DNA of 64,000 nucleotides from Sphingomonas caseinilytica (GTDB lineage Bacteria; Pseudomonadota; Alphaproteobacteria; Sphingomonadales; Sphingomonadaceae). Under the pieces are notes generated by a model. That model was not told where the DNA came from, searched no databases, and saw only the letters and a list, made by a program, of their open reading frames with translations. The stretch spans positions 868,001-932,000 of the forward strand of contig NZ_JAMGBA010000001.1 of assembly GCF_023516455.1 (NCBI RefSeq), written 5' to 3'. Each line of letters opens with the position of its first letter. The first letter of the stretch is position 1. Positions 53,101 to 61,078 of this stretch are shown one piece after another. The position numbers were made by a program, and so were the translations under genes.

Positions 53101-53227
53101 CGGACGCCGCTGCGGTCTGCTCAACTTGCGGTGGCGGGTCCTGCGCGGCGACGGGCGCGCCTTGCGCGGCAATAGCTGCCCCCAGCACGAGCAGGCTCAC
53201 GGGTTCCCGGAAAAACCTTGGCCCCAT
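50165..53227 (-). CDS. TonB-dependent outer-membrane receptor
   Basis: 1020 residues: signal peptide (MGPRFFREPVSLLVLGAAI), a TonB-box-like DTIIVTGSRIPRPN, plug domain (LLNRLPQVAP, TVDLRNLGAERTLVLVNGRR, VYGSDAIAGVVNFIM) and a 22-strand barrel ending YFFAGFTLNF with the terminal Phe. It imports an iron complex, sugar or other large ligand; no siderophore or sugar genes flank it. ATG 53227 is chosen because GGGGGTGC precedes it; ATG 53239 is also possible. It follows ivd by 162 bp in the same direction. Confidence 0.92.
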   Translation of the reverse strand: MGPRFFREPVSLLVLGAAIAAQGAPVAAQDPPPQVEQTAAASAPETELALNPSPEAGQEVTDTIIVTGSRIPRPNLTAVSPVTVVGYDEVEFQGATMVEELLNRLPQVAPSQGAFISNGSTGTSTVDLRNLGAERTLVLVNGRRLAPGDAFSAEPDINIIPTTLLERVEILTGGASSVYGSDAIAGVVNFIMNTDLDGFRIDGQASVFQHDNRDEAGLGDALDAAGFVHPEGNRVDGGRQSIDLAYGTGFLDDRGHVTLYGGYRKTSELRQDARDYSACTADVEDDLETLRCGGSTVSYPGSFFTRFSLNGPLTIGPDRTFEPGLILFNFAPWNFYQRSGRRWTGGGFADVEISDAFKPYAEVMYMNDRTLAQIAPSGNFQDTRNINCDSPLLSDQQRSLVCFDGNFVGQNPVFDDDGNLVEIRGSPIPFTDPVSGATYFKGNLAVQRRAVETGGRQADIRHKNLRLVGGVKGDPVRGISYDASYVFQRAKSDTTQKNYLSATRLGRALDVVLDPSTGAPVCRSVLTGEDPACVPWDIFALGAVTPESTEYLSIPGSTAGEVKEQIANINATVELGEWGIQIPWADEAPSLNVGAEYRKDNLDYVPDEVTQSGDLAGAPMDPEVHGSTSVKELFAEARIPILTDRLVRRLAIEAGYRMSWYKAGDSSFSTSSYKVALDLTAVDGVRLRLSQQRAVRAPNIIELFSPTAEDAFFIDPCAGLSPDATVQECELTGLPASLYGQVLEVPPLGFFAYNSKIGGNLDLYEETARTRAAGLVLEPRFLPNFNATVDWWQIRLEDAVAKVDGDTIMGNCIGTGDPAFCERIHRDAEGSLWLSEEGFIDARNFNIGSIKIQGIDVGVNYRHDLGRIGTASLEFTGSYLDKFVIDNGGTSTPFDCAGHHGYGCFEPVPKWRHIARLTWEGRQGITVSASWRYTSKLTFRAYPDFDPIPPPEVPDQSFFDLATIFRVEPHYSLRLGVNNIFDREPPLVLFCNDATCNGNTFPQWYDPLGRYFFAGFTLNF

Positions 53228-53389
53228 TTGCACCCCCATTGGGCGTGCCTGGGCCCCTGGGCCAGCCACCCCCGCAGGCAAGCAGTTACCACAACTCAAT
53301 TATCGTTGGAAATCCGGGAGAATACCGCCTGTGGAATGAAGCTGGCGACGGACAGGAAGCGGATGCGATCTGGCAGCAAGCCTGTCGGG

Positions 53390-54550
53390 TTAGGCCCCCA
53401 CCAGTTCCCGTCCGATCAGCATCCGGCGGATCTCGTTGGTTCCGGCGCCGATATCCAGCAGCTTGGCGTCGCGCATATAGCGTTCGACCGGCCAGTCCTT
53501 GGTGTAACCCGCGCCGCCAAGCGCCTGAACCGCCTCGCCGGCGACCTTGAAGGCGCTTTCCGACGCCAGCAGGATCGCTCCAGCGGCATCGAAGCGGGTG
53601 GTCTTGCCCGCGTCGCAATTCTTCGCGACCTGGTAGACATAGGCGCGCGCCGAATTCAGCGCGACATACATGTCCGCGATCTTCGCCTGCATCAGCTGGA
53701 ACGCGCCGATCGGCTTTCCGAACTGCTTGCGCTCGCGGACATAGGGAATGACCACGTCGAGGCAGGCCTGCATGATGCCGAGCTGGATCCCGGCTAGAAC
53801 GGTCCGCTCATAATCGAGCCCGCTCATCAGCACCGCGACACCGCCGTTCTCGGGGCCCATGATGTTTTCGACCGGGACGAAGCAGTCATCGAAGACCAGC
53901 TCGGTGGTGGGCGAGCCGCGCATTCCGACCTTGTCGATCTTCTGGCCGATCGAGAAGCCCGCCATCCCCTTTTCGATGAGGAAGGTGGTGATCCCGCGGC
54001 TCCCTTCTTCCGGCGAAGTCTTGGCATAGACCACCAGCGTGTCGGCATAAGAGCCATTGGTGATCCAGAACTTGGTGCCGTTGAGGCGATAGCCGTTGCC
54101 GGATTTTTCGGCCTTCAACTTCATACCGACGACGTCGCTGCCTGCGCCGGCTTCGCTCATCGCCAGCGCGCCGACATGCTCGCCGCTGATCAGCTTGGGG
54201 AGATATTTGCGCTTCTGGTCCTCATTGGCCCAGCGCCGGATCTGGTTGATGCAAAGATTGCTGTGCGCGCCGTAGCTGAGGCCAACCGATGCGGACGCCC
54301 GGGCGACTTCTTCCTGCGCGACGACATGCTCGAGGTAGCCAAGACCGAGTCCGCCCCATTCTTCCTCGACGGTGATACCGTGAAGGCCGAGCTCGCCCAT
54401 CTGCGGCCAGAGCGCTACCGGAAACTCGTCTTTCTCGTCGATCTCGGCGGCGATCGGTGCGATCTGTTCGCGCGCAAAACGCTCGGTAGTCTCGCGGATC
54501 GCGTCCGCCATTTCACCAAGGCCGAAGTCCAGGCCGGGCATGTCGCTCAT
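53390..54550 (-). CDS. ivd: Isovaleryl-CoA dehydrogenase
   Basis: 386 residues of the acyl-CoA dehydrogenase family. Blocks [20 protein letters not shown] and [13 protein letters not shown] match isovaleryl-CoA dehydrogenases, then [17 protein letters not shown] and WITNGSYAD for FAD and substrate, and the terminal [17 protein letters not shown]. It oxidises isovaleryl-CoA to 3-methylcrotonyl-CoA, the substrate of MccA/MccB coded 9 kb away. Assigned to IVD rather than another acyl-CoA dehydrogenase by these blocks and by the presence of mcc genes. Confidence 0.9.
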   Translation of the reverse strand: MSDMPGLDFGLGEMADAIRETTERFAREQIAPIAAEIDEKDEFPVALWPQMGELGLHGITVEEEWGGLGLGYLEHVVAQEEVARASASVGLSYGAHSNLCINQIRRWANEDQKRKYLPKLISGEHVGALAMSEAGAGSDVVGMKLKAEKSGNGYRLNGTKFWITNGSYADTLVVYAKTSPEEGSRGITTFLIEKGMAGFSIGQKIDKVGMRGSPTTELVFDDCFVPVENIMGPENGGVAVLMSGLDYERTVLAGIQLGIMQACLDVVIPYVRERKQFGKPIGAFQLMQAKIADMYVALNSARAYVYQVAKNCDAGKTTRFDAAGAILLASESAFKVAGEAVQALGGAGYTKDWPVERYMRDAKLLDIGAGTNEIRRMLIGRELVGA

Positions 54551-54606
54551 TCAATTGTCTCCCTCGGCGGCGCGCCTAGCAGAGACTGGGACGGGTTGAA
54601 AAGCGA

Positions 54607-55107
54607 TCAGCTGCTGCCGCGCTCCGTCGACGACTGTGCCGGAGGAGTGGCGGCGGGCGCCGGATTTGCAGGCGCCTCCGGCACCGCCGTAAGCGGCTTC
54701 GTCGCCCCGCGATGGCAGGTGAAGCAGGTCACCTTCACGTCCTTGAAGTCCTTGACGCCAAAATCCTCCGAATTGATCCGGTGGACCATCGTCAGCATCT
54801 TGCGGGCCGCCTGCTTCTGCCATTTTGCATCGGATGCGAAATCGAAGGTCGAGAGCGGCTTGCCCTCCTCCCCGACGTGGCAGTGGACGCAGCGCACGCC
54901 GAGCGATTGGGCGAAAAACTTCATGTTGGTCATCAGCTGGTCGCGCGAAATGTCCTTCGGGAGAACCTGCAGGTTCTTGAACTGCGGTGCGGCAGCAGCT
55001 GGTGAAGGGGCCGATGGCGTCTGGGCAGTCGCGACGGCGGCGAATAGGGCCGCGCATCCCGCGGCGAGGAGTAGCTTTTCCCTGTTCATGGTTGTCAGGT
55101 CTATCAC
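54607..55107 (-). CDS. Diheme c-type cytochrome of photosynthetic reaction-centre cytochrome type
   Basis: 166 residues: signal peptide (LLLAAGCAALFAAVATAQ), then two CxxCH haem sites, CVHCH (73-77) and CFTCH (128-132). The pattern LPKDISRDQLMTNMKFFAQS-LGVRC, then DFASDAKWQKQAARKMLTMV and VTCFTCHRG, is that of the tetraheme PufC family, but half length with two haems. Probably a periplasmic electron carrier. GTG 55107 has AGGGAAG upstream; ATG 55089 is an alternative. Its stop is 56 bp before the ivd start codon, on the same strand, so the two genes may share a transcript; no functional link is evident. Confidence 0.8.
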   Translation of the reverse strand: MIDLTTMNREKLLLAAGCAALFAAVATAQTPSAPSPAAAAPQFKNLQVLPKDISRDQLMTNMKFFAQSLGVRCVHCHVGEEGKPLSTFDFASDAKWQKQAARKMLTMVHRINSEDFGVKDFKDVKVTCFTCHRGATKPLTAVPEAPANPAPAATPPAQSSTERGSS

Positions 55108-55174
55108 GCTACTTCCCTAGGGCAATGCGCCGATTGAACGACTCTTGCCAACACCTTATGTGCAGCTGCGAAAT

Positions 55175-55243
55175 CGTCATTGCGAGCGAAGCGAAGCAAT
55201 CCAGACTGGATTGCCACGTCGCCTTCGGCTCCTCGCAATGACA
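55175..55243. repeat. Hairpin repeat (CGTCATTGCGAGCGAAGC family)
   Basis: Outer arms CGTCATTGCGAG and CTCGCAATGACAG; inner GCAATCCAG/CTGGATTGC. It ends 15 bp before the thiolase ATG. Its translation gives RHCERSEAIQ, a peptide I know as junk from this widespread repeat family. Confidence 0.9.
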
Positions 55244-55258
55244 GACAAGGAGCTTTCA

Positions 55259-56446
55259 ATGTCCACCGATCCGATCGTCATCCTTTCCGCCGCCCGCACG
55301 CCGATGGGCTCGATGCAGGGCGCGCTTTCCGATGTGTCCGCCACTGATCTCGGCGCGACTGTCGTCAAGGCCGCCGTCGAACGGGCCGGAATCAGCGGCG
55401 AAGATATCGACCGAATCTATATGGGCTGCGTGCTTCCGGCCGGCCTCGGCCAGGCCCCGGCGCGCCAGGCGGCCCTGAAGGCTGGCCTCCCCAAGTCGGT
55501 TCAGGCGACCACCGTCAACAAGGTCTGCGGATCAGGCATGCAGACGGTCATCATGGCCGAGGAAGCGCTGAAGGCCGGCAACGCCGACCTGATCATCGCC
55601 GGCGGCATGGAATCGATGACCAACGCCCCCTATTTGCTGAAGAAGCACCGCTCGGGCGCACGCATCGGCCACGACACCGCCTATGACCATATGTTCCTCG
55701 ACGGCCTTGAGGATGCCTATGAACCGGGCCGCGCGATGGGCACCTTCGCCCAGGAAACCGCCAACCAGTATCAGCTGACCCGCGAAGAGATGGACAATTA
55801 TTCCATCGAGAGCCTGTCGCGCGCCAATAGCGCGATCAGCGCCGGCGCGTTCAAGGACGAGATCGTTCCCGTCGTGATCCAGGGCCGCGGCGGCGAAACC
55901 GTGGTCGACACCGACGAAGCTCCGGGCCGCGGCCGGCCTGACAAGATCCCGACGCTGCGGCCCGCCTTCGCCAAGGATGGCACGATCACCGCGGCCACCA
56001 GCTCCTCGATTTCCGACGGAGCTGCTGCCCTGGTGCTGACGCGCCAGTCGGACGCCGACTCCAAGGGCCTGAAGCCTGTCGCGCGCATCGTCGCATCCGC
56101 CGCTCACGCCCGCGAGCCGTCGGAATTCACGATCGCTCCGGCCGGCGCGATGGAAAAGGTGCTGAAAAAGGCCGGATGGTCGGTGGACGACGTCGACCTG
56201 TTCGAAGTCAACGAGGCCTTCGCCTGCGTTGCCATGTTCGCGATGCGCGACCTCGGAATCCCGCATGATAAGATCAACGTTCACGGCGGTGCGACGGCGC
56301 TCGGCCACCCGATCGGTGCCAGCGGCACACGCCTCATCGTCACGTTGATCGGTGCGCTGAAGGCCAAGGGCAAGAAGCGCGGCGTCGCCTCGCTCTGCAT
56401 CGGCGGCGGCGAGGCCACGGCGGTTGCGGTGGAGCTCGTCGACTGA
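55259..56446 (+). CDS. Acetyl-CoA C-acetyl/acyltransferase (thiolase)
   Basis: 395 residues. Active-site Cys90 in NKVCGSGMQTV, His350 in GGATALGHPIGASG and Cys380 in LCIGGGEATAVAVE. It joins two acetyl-CoA units or cleaves 3-ketoacyl-CoA. With the SDR, ivd and mcc genes it can complete branched-chain or fatty-acid breakdown, though none is adjacent. ATG 55259 has AAGGAG upstream; the 38-codon extension crosses a repeat and is rejected. Confidence 0.95.
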   Translation: MSTDPIVILSAARTPMGSMQGALSDVSATDLGATVVKAAVERAGISGEDIDRIYMGCVLPAGLGQAPARQAALKAGLPKSVQATTVNKVCGSGMQTVIMAEEALKAGNADLIIAGGMESMTNAPYLLKKHRSGARIGHDTAYDHMFLDGLEDAYEPGRAMGTFAQETANQYQLTREEMDNYSIESLSRANSAISAGAFKDEIVPVVIQGRGGETVVDTDEAPGRGRPDKIPTLRPAFAKDGTITAATSSSISDGAAALVLTRQSDADSKGLKPVARIVASAAHAREPSEFTIAPAGAMEKVLKKAGWSVDDVDLFEVNEAFACVAMFAMRDLGIPHDKINVHGGATALGHPIGASGTRLIVTLIGALKAKGKKRGVASLCIGGGEATAVAVELVD

Positions 56447-56832
56447 TGATGCGCAAGGGCCCGCTGGCAGCGAGCCCTGAAGAATATGTCCAGTCGATCG
56501 ACGGCTGGCAGCGGACCCGCGTCGATATGTTGCGAGAGATCGCGCTTGGCGTCGGCGACAGCGATGAAACGGTAAAGTGGGGCCATCTCGTCTATATGGC
56601 GAATGGCCCCGCCTTCCTGATCCGCGCCGAAGATCATCGAGTCCTGTTCGGCTTCTGGCGCGGCAAGCGACTGCTCGGCATCGAGCCCAGGATGACCGGC
56701 ACGGGCAAATATGAAATGAAGACCCTCGACCTTCGCGAGGATACCCAAATCGACCCTGCCGTCGCCGAGCAACTGATCCGCGAGGCAATCAGGCTCAATC
56801 GGACAGTGGGAAATCCGACAGCGCGGACTTAG
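56446..56832 (+). CDS. DUF1801 domain protein
   Basis: 128 residues. The fold-type pattern EEYVQSIDGWQRTRVDMLRE, KWGHLVYMANGPAFL and VLFGFWRGKRLL matches DUF1801 (YdhG-like), small proteins of unknown function that some annotate as ligand binding. The ATG overlaps the thiolase stop codon (TGATG), so it is translated by coupling to it. Confidence 0.85.
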   Translation: MMRKGPLAASPEEYVQSIDGWQRTRVDMLREIALGVGDSDETVKWGHLVYMANGPAFLIRAEDHRVLFGFWRGKRLLGIEPRMTGTGKYEMKTLDLREDTQIDPAVAEQLIREAIRLNRTVGNPTART

Positions 56833-56907
56833 CCGCCCTCAATACTGGCGATGCGCCGGATCGAAAAAGCTGCTACGGACGCTCCTTCGCAGAACAGGGA
56901 GAGAGAC

Positions 56908-57363
56908 ATGCGGATAGTGATGACCTCACTGGCCGTGCTGGCGCTTGTTGCGTGCGGCCGACCGGCCGATACGGCCAATGACGCCAATGCGGCGGACGCC
57001 AACATGTCAATGGATGCCAATGCGACGGCCGACGCCAATATGGCGATGCCGGCCGAAATCCAGCTCAACGAAACCAGTTGGCAATTTACCGACGACGGCA
57101 AGGCAACGACCGAGTCGATCGATGCCACCGGCAACTACATTTCCTGGGCGGGGAACGAACATGTAGATCACGGCACTGTGGTCTCAAAGGACGGCAAGGC
57201 CTGCTTCACCAGTGCAATGGACAAGGAAGGCGAAGTCTGCTGGACCACGTCCCCAACGCCGATCGAGGTCGGGCAATCGTTTGAAACGACCAGCGACAAG
57301 GGCGAAAAGCTGACCGTCACGCGCGTCGCCTATGTCGTGGCGCCGGCGGCTGTGACGCCGTAA
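56908..57363 (+). CDS. Lipoprotein with Asn/Ala/Asp/Met linker
   Basis: 151 residues: signal peptide with lipobox LVAC (Cys16), a low-complexity linker of repeated DANA/DANM units, then a C-terminal domain (IQLNETSWQFTDDGKATTES, SKDGKACFTSAMDKEGEVCW) with two cysteines that could form a disulfide. The family is unknown to me; the fold region resembles small envelope beta-domains. CAGGGAGAGAG precedes the ATG. Stands alone. Confidence 0.78.
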   Translation: MRIVMTSLAVLALVACGRPADTANDANAADANMSMDANATADANMAMPAEIQLNETSWQFTDDGKATTESIDATGNYISWAGNEHVDHGTVVSKDGKACFTSAMDKEGEVCWTTSPTPIEVGQSFETTSDKGEKLTVTRVAYVVAPAAVTP

Positions 57364-57378
57364 ACGAAGGCCGACCAG

Positions 57379-57762
57379 TTATCCGAATGAAGCGATGATC
57401 GGGCAGGGACCTGCCCGGTCTTCGCCGCACTCGCGAGCCAGCCGCGAAAGGGCAGCGCGCGCATCCTTTAGCTCAGCAATCTTCGCATCGAGTGCCTTGA
57501 TCCGGGCAGCTGCCAAGGCGCGTGCGCGCGGACGGTCCTCGCCGGCGTCGAGCGCAATCAACTCTCCTATTTCGGCAAGCGTGAACCCGGCCGCCTGGGC
57601 GCGTTTGATGAACTTGAGACGTTCAACGTCACGGTCGTCATAGCGCCTGAATCCGCCCGCGCGAGGTGGAACCGCAAGCAATCCCCTGCGCTGGTAGAAG
57701 CGGACCGTCTCGACGCCGACGCCGGCATTCCTGGCGAGCGTTCCGATAGTGAGATCGATCAT
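57379..57762 (-). CDS. MerR-family transcriptional regulator
   Basis: 127 residues. N-terminal winged-helix motif IGTLARNAGVGVETVRFYQR, RGLL, FRRYDDRDVERLKFI; C-terminal coil and metal-type end ECGEDRAGPCPIIASFG. Cys112 and Cys120 match two of the three mercury ligands of Tn501 MerR, but the third, near residue 80 (LDAGEDRPRA), is not a cysteine. It may sense another metal or thiol stress. It divides from the glutaredoxin-MauE gene across a MerR-type operator. Confidence 0.9.
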   Translation of the reverse strand: MIDLTIGTLARNAGVGVETVRFYQRRGLLAVPPRAGGFRRYDDRDVERLKFIKRAQAAGFTLAEIGELIALDAGEDRPRARALAAARIKALDAKIAELKDARAALSRLARECGEDRAGPCPIIASFG

Positions 57763-57764
57763 CC

Positions 57765-57795
57765 TTGACTCTGTACCATGGTACGGATGCTACGT
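57765..57795 (+). promoter_or_regulatory. MerR-type promoter-operator
   Basis: TTGACT (57765-57770), a 19-bp spacer (57771-57789) with the perfect dyad GTACCATGGTAC at 57773-57784, then CTACGT (57790-57795). The long spacer and central dyad are the hallmark of MerR-controlled promoters; it matches the mer operator core closely. It decides the start of the downstream gene. Confidence 0.88.
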
Positions 57796-57830
57796 CGATG
57801 TCCGAACCCTCTCAAGGGAAGGAAAATCGC

Positions 57831-58598
57831 ATGTCAAAAATGGAAAATGTCGGGGCCTCGCTGGCCAGAAGAGCCGTGCTCTATCGAATGGTAATGGCGG
57901 ACCATGTCTGCCCTTGGGGCCTGAAGTCGCTGCACCTGCTGAAATCCAAGGGCTATGAGGTAGACGACCGCCACCTCACCAGCCGCGAAGCGATCGACGC
58001 ATTCAAGGCGAGGCACGGGGTTGAGACCACGCCACAGACGTTCATCAACGGCGAGCGGATTGGCGGCCATGACGATCTGAAGCGCTTCTTCGGCGGCAAG
58101 ATCCGTGCGCCTGGCGAAACCACCTATGTGCCGGTCGTCGTCCTGTTCGCGCTGACCGCGCTGGCCGCGCTGGCGCTCAGCACGTCGCAGTTCGGTACCC
58201 CATTCACGGCGCGGGCGGCCGAATGGTTCATCGGACTATCGATGGTCGTGCTCGCCCTATTGAAACTTCAGGACGTCGAGAAATTCTCGGCGATGTTCCT
58301 GAACTACGACCTGCTGTCGCGGCGCTGGGTGCCATATGCCAGCCTCTATCCGTTCCTCGAAGCGGGCGCGGGCGTGCTGATGCTGTCCGACCGCCTGACC
58401 TGGTTGTCGGCACCGGTCGCGCTCTTCATCGGCGTCGAAGGTGCGGTGTCGGTGTTCAAGGCCGTCTATATCGACAAGCGTGAATTGAAGTGCGCTTGTG
58501 TCGGCGGCTCGTCGAATGTCCCATTGGGCTTCGTTTCGCTCACCGAAAATCTGATGATGGTCGCGATGGCGATTTGGATGGGACAGATGCTGGTCTAG
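57831..58598 (+). CDS. Glutaredoxin-like domain fused to MauE/DoxX membrane domain
   Basis: 255 residues. Residues about 15-95 are glutaredoxin-like (RMVMADHVCPWGLKSLHLLK, then TTPQTFINGERIGGHDDLKR) with active site CPWG: the second Cys is missing. Residues 105-255 form four membrane helices of the MauE/DoxX type, ending KCACVGGSSNVPLGFVSLTE with two further cysteines. Redox-linked membrane protein, likely handling metal or thiol stress under MerR control. Start 57831 is used because the promoter above sits at 57765-57795, and AAGGAAAA precedes it. Confidence 0.85.
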   Translation: MSKMENVGASLARRAVLYRMVMADHVCPWGLKSLHLLKSKGYEVDDRHLTSREAIDAFKARHGVETTPQTFINGERIGGHDDLKRFFGGKIRAPGETTYVPVVVLFALTALAALALSTSQFGTPFTARAAEWFIGLSMVVLALLKLQDVEKFSAMFLNYDLLSRRWVPYASLYPFLEAGAGVLMLSDRLTWLSAPVALFIGVEGAVSVFKAVYIDKRELKCACVGGSSNVPLGFVSLTENLMMVAMAIWMGQMLV

Positions 58599-59044
58599 CG
58601 CTTCCCCGCATAGGCCCAGCATTCGACCTCGAGCAGCGCGCCCATCGCCAGGCCGTCGGCGCCGAACGCGCTCCTCGCGGGGAACTTTCCGTCTGGGAAA
58701 TAGGTCACATAGACTTTGTTGAAGGCCGGCCAGTCCGCCATATTGTCGAGCATCACGGTACATTTGACGACATCGCCGAGGCCGAGGTTCGACCGCTTCA
58801 GAACCGCGCCGATATTGTCCATGGTCTGGCGCGCCTGCGCCTCGATCCCCGCCGGCAGCGTTCCGTCGGGCTTGTTGCCGAGCTGGCCCGACAAATAGAG
58901 CATGTCGCCGACGCGCACCGCCTCGGAAAAAGGCAACCGCTGGCCGTTGAAGCTGGGTTCGCCGATAAATTCGACTGGAGGTGTCTGGGCCATGACCGGC
59001 GAACTAAGGACCAGCGAAACAGCCAATGCAATCCCGGATTTCAT
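58595..59044 (-). CDS. RidA-family protein with signal peptide
   Basis: 149 residues: signal peptide (MKSGIALAVSLVLSSPVMAQ), then a RidA/YjgF/UK114 domain (RVGDMLYLSGQLGNKPDG, ALLEVECWAYAGK). RidA hydrolyses reactive enamines in the cytoplasm; this copy is exported, so its substrate is unclear. A conserved active-site arginine is near ARSAFGADGLAMG. It overlaps the Grx-MauE gene stop by 4 bp convergently. Confidence 0.87.
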   Translation of the reverse strand: MKSGIALAVSLVLSSPVMAQTPPVEFIGEPSFNGQRLPFSEAVRVGDMLYLSGQLGNKPDGTLPAGIEAQARQTMDNIGAVLKRSNLGLGDVVKCTVMLDNMADWPAFNKVYVTYFPDGKFPARSAFGADGLAMGALLEVECWAYAGKR

Positions 59045-59060
59045 GCGCCCCTCCCCCTAA

Positions 59061-59522
59061 TCAGTCGTCGAACGTCTCTCCGTCCGCAACGCCCCATATG
59101 TCGCCCTCGGCGATCCAGCCTTGCCGCTTGCCGACCTGGATCTGGCACCAGCTTCCGTCGCACTTGGCCAGCCGGCCGACGACGCCTTGTTCGGCGCGAT
59201 AGCGGACCGGAGAGTTGGCGTCGGGCTTCGCATGGATGCTCCGCGGCTCGCCCGGCTTGACGATGCCGGTGCGGCGGTCGCTGAGCAGCGTGACCAGCAT
59301 CCAGCCCTGTTCTCCGTCCGGATCCTCGATCTTGCGCCAGTTGGGATAGACCTGGATCACGCGGATCGGCAGGTCGCGCCGCTTGTAGAGCCAGATGCCG
59401 GGATAGTTGCGGCCCGGGCCGGTGCGCATCATTGCTTCGCCCGACGCGATCGATGCCCAATATGGCGGCTTCTTGTCCTGCGCATCGGCGGATGTTGCGA
59501 AAGCCAGTCCAAAAATCGTCAT
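59061..59522 (-). CDS. SH3-domain protein with start codon inside a repeat
   Basis: 153 residues: short leader MTIFGLAFATSADAQ, then two bacterial SH3-type repeats (IASGEAMMRTGPGRNYPGIW; KPDANSPVRYRAEQGVVGRL) as in periplasmic cell-wall targeting proteins. The ATG at 59522 is the last GAATGACG of a repeat element; a longer frame to 59606 runs through the repeat and encodes junk (VIPAKAGTQ, WVPAFAGMT). The leader lacks a positive N-terminus, so export may be impaired. Confidence 0.75.
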   Translation of the reverse strand: MTIFGLAFATSADAQDKKPPYWASIASGEAMMRTGPGRNYPGIWLYKRRDLPIRVIQVYPNWRKIEDPDGEQGWMLVTLLSDRRTGIVKPGEPRSIHAKPDANSPVRYRAEQGVVGRLAKCDGSWCQIQVGKRQGWIAEGDIWGVADGETFDD

Positions 59523-59590
59523 TCCCGCGAAAGCGGGAACCCAGATTTTTCGTTTGTTTCGCTGGGTCCCCGCCTTCGCGGGGATGACGA
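59516..59590. repeat. REP-like palindromic repeat (GTCATTCCCGCG family), copy 2
   Basis: Arms TCGTCATTCCCGCG and CGCGGGGATGACGA with inner palindromes; same family as 18796-18869. It overlaps the 5' end of the SH3 gene and ends 12 bp before the nitronate monooxygenase 3' end. Confidence 0.88.
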
Positions 59591-59602
59591 AACCAGGGAT
59601 CA

Positions 59603-61009
59603 TCAAGCCCCCGTCAGGATTCGGTCGACGAGCTGCTTCACGGTCGGAACGAAGCCGTTCGAATAGAAGGGATCGCTCTTGAAGCGGAAGGCGGCGTGGC
59701 CCGCGAACATCAGATTCTGTTCGACATCGCCACCATGCGCGATTTCCTGCAGCGTCTTCTGAATGCAGAAGCTGCGCGGGTCGGCGAGGCGGCCGGTCGA
59801 ATTCTTCTCATTGTCCGCCCAGCTGGAGAAGCTGCATTGCGACAGGCAGCCCATGCAGGCCGCCTGGTCGGCACGAATGATCTTTTCCTCTTCCGGAGTG
59901 ACGAATACTAGCGTGTCGTCGGGCGACTTCATCGCGTTGGTGAAGCCTGCGCCATACCATTCGCGGGCGTGCTGCAGATCGCCCTTGGTCACCCAGAAAT
60001 TCTTCTTGGTGCCGATGCCCACATCCAGCTCGAACGCATGGTCGCCGATCGGCTCCTTGGTGAAGGCGATCTGACGCTCGCTGCGGGCTTCGAGGTGACG
60101 CAGGAACGGATTGCGGACAGCCGAAGAATAGAAGCCGGTCGGCGAGAAGCGGTGGAGCAGGACGTCGCCCTCCTCCAAGGTCATCAGCCGCGCCTTCCAC
60201 GCCGGCGGGATCGGGCTTTCCTGCGTCAGCAGCGGCCTCGTTCCGAACTGGAACGCAATCTGCCCAAGTTCCGGATTGTCGATCCAGTCGTTCCACTCGT
60301 CGAGCCGCCAAACGCCGCCGGCCATGACGATCGGCACATCGTCGCTGATGCCGCCTTCGCGCATCACGTCGCGCAATGCCTTTACGCGCGGATAGGGATC
60401 CTGCGGCTTGCGCGGGTCCTCGGCGTTGCTGAGACCGTTGTGACCACCGGCCAACCATGGATCTTCATAGACCACCGCGGCAAGCCATTCGGCGGCCTTC
60501 GAATAGGCCCGCTTCCACAATGCGCTGAAGGCCCTGCCCGACGAAATGATCGGCAAATAGCTGACGCCGTAGGAAGCTGCGATTTCACTGAGCTTGTAGG
60601 GCATGCCGGCACCGCAGGTCACACCCGTGACCATGCCCTTGGTGCGTTCGAGCACCCCGTGAAGCACCCGCTGGGCGCCGCCCATTTCCCACAGCACGTT
60701 GATGTTGATGGCGCCCTTGCCGCCGGCCATTTCATAGGCGCGCTTCACCTGCGCAACCGCGCCGTCGATCGCGTACTGGATCAGCTCTTCATGCCGCTCG
60801 CGGCGGGTCAAGGCATTGTAGACCTGCGGGATGATCCGCCCTTCGGGATCGTAGCTGTCGGCATTGACCGCAGATACCGTGCCGATGCCGCCGGCGGCCG
60901 CCCAGGCGCCGGAGCTCGCATGATTGGTCGCGGAAACGCCCTTCCCTCCTTCGACCAGCGGCCAAACCTCGCGGCCGCCGTATAGGATGGGCTTCAAGCC
61001 TTTGAACAA
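59603..61009 (-). CDS. Nitronate monooxygenase family flavoprotein
   Basis: 468 residues, larger than most nitronate monooxygenases. FMN barrel blocks GAININVLWEMGGAQ, IVMAGGVWRLDEW and FQFGTRPLLTQESPIP. The C-terminal region adds a cysteine cluster ADQAACMGCLSQCSFSSW, which could bind zinc or an iron-sulfur centre; its role is unknown. Such enzymes oxidise nitronates or related anions. Its stop is 81 bp from the SH3 start. Confidence 0.85.
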   Translation of the reverse strand: MFKGLKPILYGGREVWPLVEGGKGVSATNHASSGAWAAAGGIGTVSAVNADSYDPEGRIIPQVYNALTRRERHEELIQYAIDGAVAQVKRAYEMAGGKGAININVLWEMGGAQRVLHGVLERTKGMVTGVTCGAGMPYKLSEIAASYGVSYLPIISSGRAFSALWKRAYSKAAEWLAAVVYEDPWLAGGHNGLSNAEDPRKPQDPYPRVKALRDVMREGGISDDVPIVMAGGVWRLDEWNDWIDNPELGQIAFQFGTRPLLTQESPIPPAWKARLMTLEEGDVLLHRFSPTGFYSSAVRNPFLRHLEARSERQIAFTKEPIGDHAFELDVGIGTKKNFWVTKGDLQHAREWYGAGFTNAMKSPDDTLVFVTPEEEKIIRADQAACMGCLSQCSFSSWADNEKNSTGRLADPRSFCIQKTLQEIAHGGDVEQNLMFAGHAAFRFKSDPFYSNGFVPTVKQLVDRILTGA

Positions 61010-61078
61010 CTCACTCTCCCGAATTGGTTCGCGCTCCCTATAGGACGACCGTTACGGCTTTGCGCGCAAAAAATATCG

